Shown: positions 1 to 10,439 of the stretch, in pieces
How positions within the stretch are numbered: the first letter of the stretch is position 1
Layout: each line of letters begins with the position of its first letter
Translations under genes and position numbers: made by a program
The notes under the pieces: model-generated
Told to the model about the DNA's origin: nothing
Databases searched by the model: none
What the model saw: only the letters and a program-made list of their open reading frames with translations
Assembly: GCA_020631405.1 (NCBI GenBank)
Contig: JAHDHH010000014.1
Coordinates: 1 to 64,000, forward strand
Direction: 5' to 3'
DNA length: 64,000 nucleotides
From: Saprospiraceae bacterium
GTDB taxonomy: Bacteria > Bacteroidota > Bacteroidia > Chitinophagales > Saprospiraceae

Positions 1-19
1 GTCTGAAGTAATACTTTAA

Positions 20-607
20 TTAGACTAAAGATGTGACTTCTACTACTTCTCCAGGAGATAGTTGCCCGAGGAGTGTATTACCAATTCTCACTCTGACCAA
101 ACGCAGAGTAGGAAACCCTACTTTGGCAGTCATCTTCCTAACTTGACGATACTTGCCTTCATTGATTGTGATAGCAGCCCAGGAAGTGGGTCCATGTTTG
201 GCATCTCTGATTTTCTTGGCTCTCTCTGCAAGTATAGGTGCTTCCTCTAGTCTTCTAGCCTTACACGGTTTTGTTAAGTACCTCTTGCCTTGTACACTGA
301 TTTCTAAGCCCTGCTCTATCAAAGCAAGTGCTTCGTCGGTAATCATTCCATCAAGTTGGACATAATATTCCTTTTCCACCTGCGTGCCAGTTATGTGGTA
401 GCAGACCTTCCCATCAGTAGTTAAAAACAAGAGCCCTTCTGAGTCCATGTCCAACCTACCAACAGACATCGTACCAATGGGGAAGTCATAGAGCTCTCCA
501 AGAAACTTTTTTCTTTTTACCCGCTTGGTTTCACTGGTAACAAACTGAGAAACGAATCCATAAGGCTTGTTGAGCATAAAGTGTCTATGAGTTGCCTCTG
601 ACTCCAT
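20..607 (-). CDS. rluE: 23S rRNA pseudouridine synthase, RluE-like
   Basis: A 195-residue protein of the RsuA/RluB/E/F family, which isomerises a uridine in 23S rRNA (U2457 in the E. coli RluE case). Near the N-terminus it has the family's LNKPYG motif, then the catalytic block VGRLDMDSEGLLFLTTDG at about residues 49-66, with the catalytic Asp in RLDMDS. The C-terminal INEGKYRQVRKM segment is the usual RNA-contact motif. No S4 domain precedes the catalytic domain, which separates RluE from the RluB/RluF type; the S4-bearing paralogue is near 58 kb. It has no obvious operon partner. The family is sure; the exact target base is inferred from the missing S4 domain. Confidence 0.88.
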   Translation of the reverse strand: MESEATHRHFMLNKPYGFVSQFVTSETKRVKRKKFLGELYDFPIGTMSVGRLDMDSEGLLFLTTDGKVCYHITGTQVEKEYYVQLDGMITDEALALIEQGLEISVQGKRYLTKPCKARRLEEAPILAERAKKIRDAKHGPTSWAAITINEGKYRQVRKMTAKVGFPTLRLVRVRIGNTLLGQLSPGEVVEVTSLV

Positions 608-686
608 GTGAGAAGGTTGAATATTGTTGCTAATTAAAAAGTACTAAACACAAAGTTAATTGGACTATACTTATGATGTAACTGGA

Positions 687-1151
687 TTAAACTCTAATTC
701 GCATATTGACCAAGTGCCTTTTAAATCCTGCTTTCTCATAAGCTCGGAGTGCTGCAATATTATCATCATACACATCTAATCTGAGCTCTGATATTCCTCT
801 TGACTTACTCCATGCCACTAAGTAGTCAATAATCTGTCCATTAATGCCGTGACCTCTGAATTCTTGAGTCACAAACATGAATCCTAGGTATGTGTATACA
901 TTATGATCAAGGTAGGGTTTAGCTTGGCGGATAGCTGCATAGGCTGAGCCAATAATATTTCCCGAGACTAGGGCTACGATTACTTCTACATCGTCAGCTA
1001 CAATCATTTCGCCAATGTCATAATAGCTAATATCTAACCCTAAGGTTGGGTCAAATGGCCTCTCTGCCTCGATAATTCCCTGTTCGAATGATAGTAAACT
1101 AGGAAGATCTTCTAGTGTAGCAGGTCTAAGTATTACATTGTCATGACGCAT
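687..1151 (-). CDS. GNAT-family N-acetyltransferase
   Basis: A roughly 154-residue acetyltransferase that would move an acetyl group from acetyl-CoA to an unidentified amine. It begins MRHDNVILRPATLEDLPSL, the usual first strand and helix of GNAT proteins. The acetyl-CoA loop (motif A) is FRGHGINGQIIDYLV, and the closing segment DNIAALRAYEKAGFKRH is the standard motif B. An upstream Met would add six residues, but starting at MRHD gives the normal GNAT N-terminus. Nothing nearby points to a substrate. Confidence 0.85.
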   Translation of the reverse strand: MRHDNVILRPATLEDLPSLLSFEQGIIEAERPFDPTLGLDISYYDIGEMIVADDVEVIVALVSGNIIGSAYAAIRQAKPYLDHNVYTYLGFMFVTQEFRGHGINGQIIDYLVAWSKSRGISELRLDVYDDNIAALRAYEKAGFKRHLVNMRIRV

Positions 1152-1215
1152 AGTTGCAAGGTATAACACATTGCACTATTCATTATAATAAGTTCAAATA
1201 ACTATGCTCAAGATC

Positions 1216-1833
1216 TTAGCCTAGTAGCTCCTTTTTCATCTTCTTGAACTCTTTCTCTGTAATGACATTGTCTTTCATGAGCTTAGCAAGCTCTTTGAGC
1301 TGTTGGATCTTGTCTCCTGTATCTTGGACATTCTCCACTATCGCTTCATCAAAATCGCTTGTATCTGTGGATTGATTTCCAGAGCCTTTGGATTTTTGCT
1401 CTTCTTCCATTTCTTTAGCAAGGTCTTTGCCTTGTTCAAATTTCTCTTTATAGAACTCTTTGAATTTCTCAACATTGAGGTCAGCAAATGAACCTCCTTC
1501 TGAAAAATGATTTTTGAATACCTCACCCACAGCATAGGTCGATGCTCCAGACAATATTGACATGGTTACTCCACCAATAATAGACCCAATGACAGGAATC
1601 ACCTTAGTCATACCAGCTGCAAGCCTTGCAATACCAGCACCACCTAAGGCAGAAATAACAACCTTAGCTTGGTTCTTCTGAAAATCTGCTCCATACAGAT
1701 CAGCTAACTTCTTGAGCATATCTAATTGTATCCCAGTCACAGCTACAAAGTCAACTAAAGGCACTGGGATCAACCCAGCCCCTACTGCGGCATACATGTG
1801 ATTCTTTATTATGGTATTTGCTTGTTGTTGCAT
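1216..1833 (-). CDS. DUF697 (YcjF-like) membrane-associated protein with SHOCT-like tail
   Basis: A 205-residue protein. The first ~110 residues look like DUF697: an amphipathic start, then IPVPLVDFVAVTGIQLDMLKKL and two Gly/Ala-rich hydrophobic segments (ALGGAGIARLAAG and IPVIGSIIGGVTMSIL) that could insert in a membrane. A charged, Lys/Glu-rich linker follows. The last ~30 residues (IQQLKELAKLMKDNVITEKE) resemble a SHOCT domain, a short helical module often found at protein ends. DUF697 is often joined to a GTPase domain, which is absent here. Function is unknown. Confidence 0.72.
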   Translation of the reverse strand: MQQQANTIIKNHMYAAVGAGLIPVPLVDFVAVTGIQLDMLKKLADLYGADFQKNQAKVVISALGGAGIARLAAGMTKVIPVIGSIIGGVTMSILSGASTYAVGEVFKNHFSEGGSFADLNVEKFKEFYKEKFEQGKDLAKEMEEEQKSKGSGNQSTDTSDFDEAIVENVQDTGDKIQQLKELAKLMKDNVITEKEFKKMKKELLG

Positions 1834-1907
1834 AGTGTATTCATAGTTTATTCATAGTAAAAACCCAAAGAACCTACTTCTAGTTTCAAGTCTATTGACT
1901 TTGTCTA

Positions 1908-4900
1908 CTAACGCTTAGATTTCTCAGATAAAGTGACACTTAATTGTGGGCAACCATCAAATGCAGAAAACTCTGGAACATAAAAGCTCTGTATCTCCGC
2001 TAGACCACCACTATAACTGCCTGCTTGAGTAACCAGTACATCATACTCCAGTGTATGTGTTCCCTTTGGAAGTACTTCCATGAAGTATTCCATACCAATA
2101 TCAGATGGGCTTTGATAGCCATACATTCCATTCTTATATATGGATGTTGACAATACATCACTTGGCTCTGTACCTGATGGTCTTTGATCGGAGATATAGA
2201 CATAAGACATCCTATCAAAGACTTCAATAGTCAATCTTATTCTCAGCTTGTCGCCAACTACTATCTCTTCCGTGGCGATTGGCACGTAGTCCATTGACTT
2301 CTCTGTCCGAGTCTGCTTGTATACAGTTTTCTTAATACTTAACTCATCTTGACCATGAGACTCTATTTGACTCGCTTCTTGAAAATACTGTCTGTACAAG
2401 CCCCCAAATATTGGCAGAGAGGTAGTATTATCTAGCTCTAAATTAATCAAAGATTCTCCAATTCTGAGATCTAATTGAACAGTACTAAAAGTCAATCCTG
2501 CCTTTAACTCAACAACATTATTATTAATCTTAAGTGTGATATCTTCTTGTTGAGCAGTGTTTGCACCATACTTATTAAACAAGTAATGCACTACCTCACT
2601 TGTACCTCTATCATTGTACCATTCATTGGATCGCTTATTCGCAATGAGCCACTGAGTACCTTTGTCCAAGATACTAGGGTCTAGGCTACAATGATCCAAG
2701 AATTGGAGCACCAAGGCTTGAGTTGCGTAATCGTTATGATAAGAATAGTATTCATTCACTCCTCTCCAAAATATAGTCCCATCGTCTCTAGTAATCATAC
2801 GTTCTACTAAAGAAGCCTTGACAGCATCTGCTAGCTTATCATCTCCTGCATTAAAGAATATGATTCCAGCTGTAGCTTGATAAGCTAGACTATACGAAAG
2901 CCAATCCTTCTGAAGCTTAGCATAAGTCTGTTTAGTGAAACCTGGAGACTTATAATCATCTGGCAGCATACTCATCAAGTATAAATGGTCAATAAATAGT
3001 GTGCTAATTTGACTTGTTTTATTGACTTTATCCCAAATACGTTGGAGTTCCTGATTTGAGTAGTCCAATGCCTTTGATACAAATTCTTGATCCAATTCGA
3101 ACAAACCAAAAGAGTGTAGCTTAGCCATGGATACCAAGGTATATAGTGTAGTGTAGACATTGGCTCTACCACCATCCACCCAAGGCAAGCCACCATTGCT
3201 CTGTTGTCTTTGCCTTAGCTCAGTTTGGAGTTGTTTCAACCTATTGGCTGATTCACTGGTGTTAAAGTACTGAGCAAAGTCAGCTACTTGATTCTTCGCT
3301 GCTGCAGCTTGTCTAACCCAAGGCGTATTATTCAGAGTTTGAAGTTTCAGGTCCGCATTTCTGTCTAATTGGTTACCTTCTTTCTGAACGATTTGCTGAC
3401 TGTAGACTTGCTCTATCCTTGGATGGTCTACAAGTATGTCTTGCGCAATAGTTTCTATAAATAGATTGTCGACCAGACTAGTAGTAACCCTCGTACTGTT
3501 CTTCGCTAATGTAGGAAAGCTTCTTGCTACCAACCAAAATGGGTTAGTAGTCAGTTCAACGTAAACATTATCCATACCTACCGTCGCACCATTTGCAATA
3601 GCGCTTATCACTTGTGCCTCGGTAGACATAGGTCCTGCCCAGATACTATGCCCTTCAGTTAGATACTTCTGTGAAGAAAGTACAGGAATGACTTGTGCTT
3701 CGGCATCATTGCCCACCGAGGATAATACTGTTGTTACAATAGAGATTGCATCCTTAAATTGCCTAGGGACATTGAACTCATAAAACAGAGTATGAGCTTC
3801 CATCGCTCCTAAGGAGATTGGACCAACTGTTGGATCTAACACAAAGTCATTGGTAACATCTAGACCCTTGAGTATAGATTGGACATTGATGCTCACTTGA
3901 GCATCAGTAATGGGCTGTTCACTATTATTCTGGATAGTAATTGGATACAATATCTTATCACCTTCAGTAAGAGTCCGCGTTGGGTTTTGGATGAGCTGAA
4001 TAGTCTTCTTTGATACTACCGTCTGCTCTGCAAACCCATATCTCATTTGTTTGTCATGAGCAAACACCAACATCTTCCACTTCGTCAAGGCATCATTCGC
4101 CGTGAAGTCTATATTAGCATTGCCGCTATTATTAGTGTGACTATTGGTGATAAAGAACATTGTCTCACTAAAATTCGACCTCACTTTTGGCTCTTGCTCT
4201 ACATCAGTAATACTCTCTTTATTTTGGCCTGAAGGCATCCCACTTGGCAATGCATAATCTGCCGTATTCATATCCATTTCGGCACTTTCTGGACTAGCTG
4301 ACATTGGCATTGATTTAGACCTCTGCATCACTCTTCCGCCTTGGTTAGACCAGGCATGTTGAGGATTGACTATGCCATACCATTGAGTGTATGGTAGGTA
4401 ATTGAGGTTGACATCTGTCCTCGATGGTCTACTCCAATTTCCCATAAACCAAGATTGAGCAAGCTCTCGACTATGGTTAGTGACATTCAGTGAACTATAA
4501 AATGTTGGATAAAATTGAGCTTGCCATGCATGCGGATATATCGCATCAAGTGAGGCATCATACATTACTGCGGTTACCTCAACATCTCCAATTGGGTTTC
4601 CACCAACTGCTGTATTCACATCTAATGTATAGTCTGCTCCTGGTTCTAAGGTTTCTTCAACATCCAAAGACACATCAAGGTAGGTATTCTCAAACGGGAC
4701 TTCTACTTGAATGCTGGCTCTAAAAACATCGGTCTTCCACCACGTAAATACATTCAGTGTAAATCCACCTTGGTCCTGCTCCGTGATTTCAAATTTCTTT
4801 CTCACCCACTCTTCCCTAGTTAACCATCCTTGGGCTGCTACTACAGCACCTCTAATCTTTTGGAAGTATACCTGCTCGGTTGAATTATGCAGGAGCAATT

Positions 4901-7802
4901 GTGGACTATAACTTTGTCCCACTTTGACAGTAGTCGTACTACTAGGTGCAAAACCTAGCTCCGTAGGCGAGGACATTGATTTACCAGCAAGTAAGATATT
5001 GTACTTATCGCTGACTGCATTGTTGTTGCTATCCTTAGCTATTATTTCAAATTGATACTTACCAGCTTTGAGTTGCTTTGTCACTTTACTCAAATCGCTT
5101 AGAGTAGTCTCAATGACCGAAAATGACGGATCTAATACTTCTGAAGGTTCACTAGATTGCTCATCATATAATTTTGAAATGTTGGAAAATTCTGAGTCTG
5201 TGTATTGCTGGCAATCAGTTTGATAGTTACGTCGCTTTTTGTATGTACCGTTCACCTTATACTTTGCAATCTTTATGGTACTTGTAACTTCAATAGCTTG
5301 ATCTTCAAAATTACGTCCTTCAATTATCGCCCCAGAAATATCCGAATCCGCTGTGATAATGCTTGGGATTGTATGTTGTAACCTAAACGGAGATTTTGTT
5401 AGGTAAATAGTCTTGCTTTGAGTCACTTGCTCTCCTGATGCATCTAAAGCTCTTGATTCGATAGTATATTGCACACCTAGTTTGCGTGACTCCTCTTGAC
5501 CATACTCTGATTGAAATTGTATATTATATTCTCCTTGACTATCAGTCACAACATTTCCTGTAGTCACTATTCGTGCCTGTCTTTGAGGTGGGTACCACAT
5601 CCTCTCCCATCCACATCTATACCAATTGTAGTATGGTGTTTCCTTAATCACATATGCTATCTGTGCTCCTTGGCTAGGGAATCCAGAATAACTGGCAAGG
5701 CTTCCATAGATATTGACCACATCTCCAATAATACTAGGATCATCATTGTCATGAAATGTCAATTCATATTTTGGTCTTCTATACTCTTCTACTTTGATAC
5801 TCTTGTATCCATTGCCCTTAGACATTCCAACATTGATTGAATAATTACCTTTTAAGCCTTCATTGGGCACATTAAAGGCAAATTGGACCGCACCATAGCT
5901 ATTTGTCATTGCAGTTTGCTCCTCAACTACCTGACCATTGGCATCATAAAGCGTGATATTGAGGCTTTCATTAGTTAGTACACTAGGCATTTGATCCGCA
6001 TTGTACTCCACAGCTAATAGTTTACCTTGAATACGCTGTCCAGGTCTATAAATAGACCTATCAAGGAAGACAAAGGCTTGGTCTTGTTTAGTCGGCGTAT
6101 GTTGTTGATAGTTATAGATATTTCTCACATAAAGCTTATCATCTCCATGAGAGACTATTGCATATTTGCTTCTATTTCTGTCAAAGGATAAGGATGCCTG
6201 TCCTCTTTTGTCAGTCATTGTACTATAGATCGACTTTCCATTGGGCGGTTGTCTATAGCCTGGCATATCAAACAACTCTACTGTACAACCTGATAATTGA
6301 GACCCAGTATACCTCGATACTATTTGTGTAGTCAAGTCTTTTCCTTCCTTCCAACTCAGCATGTCCAAGTCACTGACTTGGAAGAAAGCTGCCTTGGTGA
6401 GACCACTTGTGCTACCCTTACTTTGATCAGCAATCAATAAAGCATATTGTCCAAAAGCTAACTCTGGCAAAAATATTTCGGTAGAATGGAATTGATAATC
6501 ACTAGTACTGCAAGACAATGACTCTGTCCATTTGGCAACAGAAGTTCTATTCTTCAATGCTCTATGGACGTTTTCATCTCTTTGTCGTCTAGAATAATCA
6601 ATATACTCTGAGGTAGTCAACTTTACAATAGTAAATGCTAATGTGTTGATGTTTCTAATATCGATGTTGATGAGTTGTCTAGCAATTGGAGAAATGACTT
6701 CATCAAATTGCACATTCAATTCTTGCTGTAAAAGCAATGCTTTTTCTGAAGCAATGGCCTGTTTTATCTCTTTGTCTTGGGGCGAAAGAGAAGACAATAC
6801 TGACATAGCTTTAGTGTAAAAGTCTACATATTGCTGATCAAAACCTTCCTTATACTTCCTGCCAATACTCACGTATGCCTTAGCTAGGTAAAGACCATAC
6901 AATGCTTTTGCGTCAACATCCTGAATAGTTTGATAAGCTGTCATCAGCGCTTGACAATAGTCTGATGCTATGTTGGGCTGATTATCCCTGTTGAACTTTG
7001 ACTTAGCGTATTGAAGCCTGAGCAAGTCTATTTTGGCAGTTTTGACAGCTCTCTCCTTCTCTAAATATTGCAACAATTTAGCATACTGCTTGAAGACTAT
7101 ATCCTTCCTTTGATTAAGCTCTGTTGAAAAGGTTTCTAATTGCTTGACAAACAATTTTCTCTCTAAGAAAGCTTGACTTGATGTGATAGTACTGGCATCT
7201 TGGACACCTGTCATATAACTCAAGTCATTCTGAAAGTGTCGAATACCTTCCATCAGGAGAAACTCATAAAGTGTGTGCTCTTTGACTTCTGTCGAAAACA
7301 TCGACTTGTAATCCTCTAATGATGTTTGAGTACCTGCCTGCTTGGATACAGAAGCTATACTTAGTGCATCGGCCCTTTCTTCTAGGTCACGAATAGACCA
7401 CTGGTTGATATCATTTGGCAATGCATTGAGATACATTCTATCTTGTAAGCGATAATAATTACGCCTTAAGTATTGCAAGTACATTGCGGCCACAGTACTC
7501 TGCATCAGTGCTTTGACTTCATCATCAGATTGTTTTGCCAACTGCTCTTCAGTTCGTTGTATCAGTTCTGCGAACTCAATCTCTTCAATCTGAAAACTAA
7601 TTTTTTGCTTATACAATATTGCCCTAAATAAATCAGGCTTTGCATTATTCTGGCTAGCAATGGCATATATGTCTTCGACGATCTTAAGTGCAGAAGCAGG
7701 TTTTCCCTGTTGTAAGAGTTGGTCAACATCCTTCCATTTGGACTCTAGTCCAGGATCATTAAATAATAGCGCAAATAATAGTGTCAATGTAATCATATTC
7801 AA
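1908..7802 (-). CDS. Alpha-2-macroglobulin-like protein, MG2 domain, no thioester motif
   Basis: A 1,964-residue exported protein. A short hydrophobic N-terminus acts as signal peptide (a second Met two codons in is an equally good start), followed by a ~450-residue helical region with TPR-like character. The MG2 domain is recognisable at FLDRSIYRPGQRIQGKLLAV, near residue 580. Further macroglobulin beta-domains follow, then an alpha-helical thioester-type barrel (TPWVRQAAAAKNQVADFAQY, GGLPWVDGGRANVYTTLYTL) and a C-terminal receptor-binding-like domain. Where thioester members carry CxEQ, the region around LVDNLFIETIAQ has none, so covalent protease trapping is unlikely. Bacterial relatives are periplasmic or cell-surface and are thought to help protect against foreign proteases. 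It is transcribed away from the divergent sulfatase gene. Confidence 0.88.
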   Translation of the reverse strand: MNMITLTLLFALLFNDPGLESKWKDVDQLLQQGKPASALKIVEDIYAIASQNNAKPDLFRAILYKQKISFQIEEIEFAELIQRTEEQLAKQSDDEVKALMQSTVAAMYLQYLRRNYYRLQDRMYLNALPNDINQWSIRDLEERADALSIASVSKQAGTQTSLEDYKSMFSTEVKEHTLYEFLLMEGIRHFQNDLSYMTGVQDASTITSSQAFLERKLFVKQLETFSTELNQRKDIVFKQYAKLLQYLEKERAVKTAKIDLLRLQYAKSKFNRDNQPNIASDYCQALMTAYQTIQDVDAKALYGLYLAKAYVSIGRKYKEGFDQQYVDFYTKAMSVLSSLSPQDKEIKQAIASEKALLLQQELNVQFDEVISPIARQLINIDIRNINTLAFTIVKLTTSEYIDYSRRQRDENVHRALKNRTSVAKWTESLSCSTSDYQFHSTEIFLPELAFGQYALLIADQSKGSTSGLTKAAFFQVSDLDMLSWKEGKDLTTQIVSRYTGSQLSGCTVELFDMPGYRQPPNGKSIYSTMTDKRGQASLSFDRNRSKYAIVSHGDDKLYVRNIYNYQQHTPTKQDQAFVFLDRSIYRPGQRIQGKLLAVEYNADQMPSVLTNESLNITLYDANGQVVEEQTAMTNSYGAVQFAFNVPNEGLKGNYSINVGMSKGNGYKSIKVEEYRRPKYELTFHDNDDPSIIGDVVNIYGSLASYSGFPSQGAQIAYVIKETPYYNWYRCGWERMWYPPQRQARIVTTGNVVTDSQGEYNIQFQSEYGQEESRKLGVQYTIESRALDASGEQVTQSKTIYLTKSPFRLQHTIPSIITADSDISGAIIEGRNFEDQAIEVTSTIKIAKYKVNGTYKKRRNYQTDCQQYTDSEFSNISKLYDEQSSEPSEVLDPSFSVIETTLSDLSKVTKQLKAGKYQFEIIAKDSNNNAVSDKYNILLAGKSMSSPTELGFAPSSTTTVKVGQSYSPQLLLHNSTEQVYFQKIRGAVVAAQGWLTREEWVRKKFEITEQDQGGFTLNVFTWWKTDVFRASIQVEVPFENTYLDVSLDVEETLEPGADYTLDVNTAVGGNPIGDVEVTAVMYDASLDAIYPHAWQAQFYPTFYSSLNVTNHSRELAQSWFMGNWSRPSRTDVNLNYLPYTQWYGIVNPQHAWSNQGGRVMQRSKSMPMSASPESAEMDMNTADYALPSGMPSGQNKESITDVEQEPKVRSNFSETMFFITNSHTNNSGNANIDFTANDALTKWKMLVFAHDKQMRYGFAEQTVVSKKTIQLIQNPTRTLTEGDKILYPITIQNNSEQPITDAQVSINVQSILKGLDVTNDFVLDPTVGPISLGAMEAHTLFYEFNVPRQFKDAISIVTTVLSSVGNDAEAQVIPVLSSQKYLTEGHSIWAGPMSTEAQVISAIANGATVGMDNVYVELTTNPFWLVARSFPTLAKNSTRVTTSLVDNLFIETIAQDILVDHPRIEQVYSQQIVQKEGNQLDRNADLKLQTLNNTPWVRQAAAAKNQVADFAQYFNTSESANRLKQLQTELRQRQQSNGGLPWVDGGRANVYTTLYTLVSMAKLHSFGLFELDQEFVSKALDYSNQELQRIWDKVNKTSQISTLFIDHLYLMSMLPDDYKSPGFTKQTYAKLQKDWLSYSLAYQATAGIIFFNAGDDKLADAVKASLVERMITRDDGTIFWRGVNEYYSYHNDYATQALVLQFLDHCSLDPSILDKGTQWLIANKRSNEWYNDRGTSEVVHYLFNKYGANTAQQEDITLKINNNVVELKAGLTFSTVQLDLRIGESLINLELDNTTSLPIFGGLYRQYFQEASQIESHGQDELSIKKTVYKQTRTEKSMDYVPIATEEIVVGDKLRIRLTIEVFDRMSYVYISDQRPSGTEPSDVLSTSIYKNGMYGYQSPSDIGMEYFMEVLPKGTHTLEYDVLVTQAGSYSGGLAEIQSFYVPEFSAFDGCPQLSVTLSEKSKR

Positions 7803-7934
7803 ATACTAGCGGAGTGGTTAATCCATTTCAAAACTCATAAAACTTCCGCCTCAGTATATCAATTCTCTTTATTTAGAATTCGTTCACACTTCATTTAGAT
7901 TTAAGTCTTTCTTCAGAATTGACTGCTCCACTTC

Positions 7935-7961
7935 TTTGGTCAATTATATCCTTTATATTTG
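7935..7961 (+). promoter_or_regulatory. Possible Bacteroidota promoter for the sulfatase gene
   Basis: The -7 type element TATATTTG ends 39 bases before the sulfatase ATG, and a TTTG lies upstream. The gap between them is 15 bases, shorter than the ~19 typical of this phylum, so the -33 half is doubtful. The rest of this ~200-base divergent intergenic stretch shows nothing else clear. Confidence 0.3.
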
Positions 7962-8000
7962 GTTAGATTTTGGGGTTCCGGATGCCACTAATATTTTATC

Positions 8001-10430
8001 ATGATTAAACAACTGTATTTTCCTATCATTCTATGCATTGTCATGATGTCTTATTATTCAATAGGCCAAACAGATCCAAATCAGCCAAATATTCTCATAA
8101 TCATTGCAGATGATTTAGGTATTGACTATTCAAATGGTTATCAGAATAATCCCTTGATGCCAACAACACCTCATCTAGACAACCTAAGAGCCACAGGTTT
8201 AACCTTTCAAAATGCTTGGGCAGCACCACAATGCACTCCAACTCGAGCTGGAATATTAAGTGGAAAGTATGGTGTAAAGAATGATGTCCCAGGAGTGCCA
8301 GGAAACCTAGACTTAGTCCATGAATCATTATTTGATGCGGTGGCTAACCAAACGAATAATGCCTATGCTGATGCATTATTCGGGAAGTGGCATATCTCTA
8401 GTCCTACCGACCCTAATCATCCATCAGCACACGGGGTGGATCATTTTGAGGGTTTTATGAGTTCAAATGTCGATGACTATTATGCTTGGGAAAAAACTAC
8501 CAATGGCCAAACCTCAAGTGTCAATGAATACTTAACAGCACATATTACTACTGCAGCTATCAACTGGATCAATGGAAGGAATACTCCATGGTTAGCTATA
8601 CTATCGCATGGTGCTCCTCATAGTCCATTTCACATCCCACCAAGTGGGACTTATACTCAGGCTCCATCAAACTCGAACAAGCAGAAATTTACTGCTGCTA
8701 TCGAGTCAATGGACTATGAAATTGGTAGATTGACTAACAGCATACCTAGTGCAGTATTGAATAATACCTTAATCATCTTCCTTGGAGATAATGGCTCACC
8801 TCCTGGCGTCAGTCAATACTACTTAAGTAATCAAACCAAAGGAACCGTCTATCAAGGAGGAGCCAATGTCCCTTTCATAGTCAATGGAATAGGCGTCACT
8901 AGAACCAATGAATTCGAGCCAAATCTAGTCCATGCTATTGACATCTATGCTACAGTCTTAGAGACAACAGGGGCTACATTAGAAGGAGGCATTTATAATA
9001 GCCAAAGCTTCAATGCATTGCTCACTGACAGTAATCTTACAACAAGACCATATAACTTCACCTCTATTGATAGTGATTGGGCTATACGGAATACCAACTA
9101 TAAGCTGATTAATCGAGAAGAATGTATTGAGGAGTTTTATGACTTGACTGTGGATGAACTAGAAGAAAACAACCTAATCAACAGTCTAACACCAGAACAA
9201 GAATTGATTTATGCAGAATTAAAGCACGAAGCTTCTGTAATAATCTCCTCATGGTCTTGCAATGACTTAATACAAAATGGCAATGAGACAGGTATTGACT
9301 GTGGAGGAGGTTGTAAACCCTGTACTGGAACAATAAGTAGTAACTGTAAAGAAGATACCCTGATCATTTGCAATGCTATTGCAATTGATTCTTTTGCATA
9401 CTCTGAAAGTGTCTTAGAAGCTGGATTCGAGGTTTCCTCAAATGAAGCCATATTTCAGGCTGGAGATTGCATTAGTCTTGAACCAGGTTTCGAGTTTAGC
9501 GGAGGTACTTTTGAGGCCTCTATAGAAGATTGCCTACTTACAGGTATCGATGATATAGACTGTCCAAATAGTAATGCTACAAGCCAAGTAAATATAGGTT
9601 GTTGTTTGACCCCGACCAGTCCAAGTGTTTATATCGAAACTGCTAGTGGAGATATAAGAACAATCTCAACTAACAACTTTCCAAATCACGATTATTGCTA
9701 TGCCAACAATAATAATATTCCTAGCCCAACTGATATGACATTCACCATTGACTTGACTCCAAGTCTACATTGTGCTAATACTTCTATACTTACCACAACT
9801 AATACTCCACTCTACCTTTATGGTGTTGCACTGAATGGCGTATTGTTTGCACCAGCACCTGCCACTCCATTTATATTTACAAATACCATAACAGGAGAAT
9901 ACAATTGGGATTGGGTATTCGAACCAACAAACAATCAAGGGTCAGGTCCAGATTTAGTTGGCCTCGACTGTGCCTCTGCTCATACAGGGCCACAAGGCTA
10001 TCACTACCATGGCAACATGTTTCAGTATATTGAAGAAGTAGTAGCTCCTGGGCTTAGTACTACAGATACTCCTCCTAACGATCCAGTTCAAGTAGGTTGG
10101 GCTGCTGATGGCTATCCTATCGTTTATCGATTTGGACCTGATGCCAACGGAGACATGACATTACTGAAACCAAGCTTTCAACTTAAATATGGCAACAGAC
10201 CTGGAGATGGCATTTCTGAACCTTGTGGAAGTTATAATGGGAAATATACAAATGACTACAGGTACGTAGATTGTAGTGGAGACTTAGATGAATGCAACGG
10301 AATCCAACGATCCATAACACTTACCACTGCGCAAGGCATTGAGACTTTTGACTACTTCTATGTGGTGACAGCTGAGTTTCCGCAAATAGGACGATGCTTT
10401 TCTGGTATTCCTGATGAGTCATTTCGCTAA
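8001..10430 (+). CDS. Secreted sulfatase fused to a YHYH domain
   Basis: An 809-residue multidomain exported protein beginning with a signal peptide (MIKQLYFPIILCIVMMSYYS). Residues ~28-410 are a type I sulfatase: metal-binding IIADDLG near residue 37 and the CTPTR signature (C78 to R82), whose Cys becomes formylglycine. A second metal site is FLGDNGSP. This domain would hydrolyse sulfate esters, probably on polysaccharides. Next come a Cys-rich NGNETGIDCGGGCKPC motif (about 425-440) and a '3-coathanger stack' type segment (FQAGDCISLEPGFEFSGGTF). The last ~280 residues are a YHYH domain, with GPQGYHYHGNMFQYIEE and DGYPIVYRFGPD. The following small gene starts 9 bases later, so they probably share a transcript. 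The same coathanger tail occurs on the GH16 enzyme at 14.3 kb. Confidence 0.88.
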   Translation: MIKQLYFPIILCIVMMSYYSIGQTDPNQPNILIIIADDLGIDYSNGYQNNPLMPTTPHLDNLRATGLTFQNAWAAPQCTPTRAGILSGKYGVKNDVPGVPGNLDLVHESLFDAVANQTNNAYADALFGKWHISSPTDPNHPSAHGVDHFEGFMSSNVDDYYAWEKTTNGQTSSVNEYLTAHITTAAINWINGRNTPWLAILSHGAPHSPFHIPPSGTYTQAPSNSNKQKFTAAIESMDYEIGRLTNSIPSAVLNNTLIIFLGDNGSPPGVSQYYLSNQTKGTVYQGGANVPFIVNGIGVTRTNEFEPNLVHAIDIYATVLETTGATLEGGIYNSQSFNALLTDSNLTTRPYNFTSIDSDWAIRNTNYKLINREECIEEFYDLTVDELEENNLINSLTPEQELIYAELKHEASVIISSWSCNDLIQNGNETGIDCGGGCKPCTGTISSNCKEDTLIICNAIAIDSFAYSESVLEAGFEVSSNEAIFQAGDCISLEPGFEFSGGTFEASIEDCLLTGIDDIDCPNSNATSQVNIGCCLTPTSPSVYIETASGDIRTISTNNFPNHDYCYANNNNIPSPTDMTFTIDLTPSLHCANTSILTTTNTPLYLYGVALNGVLFAPAPATPFIFTNTITGEYNWDWVFEPTNNQGSGPDLVGLDCASAHTGPQGYHYHGNMFQYIEEVVAPGLSTTDTPPNDPVQVGWAADGYPIVYRFGPDANGDMTLLKPSFQLKYGNRPGDGISEPCGSYNGKYTNDYRYVDCSGDLDECNGIQRSITLTTAQGIETFDYFYVVTAEFPQIGRCFSGIPDESFR

Positions 10431-10439
10431 TAACTTATC

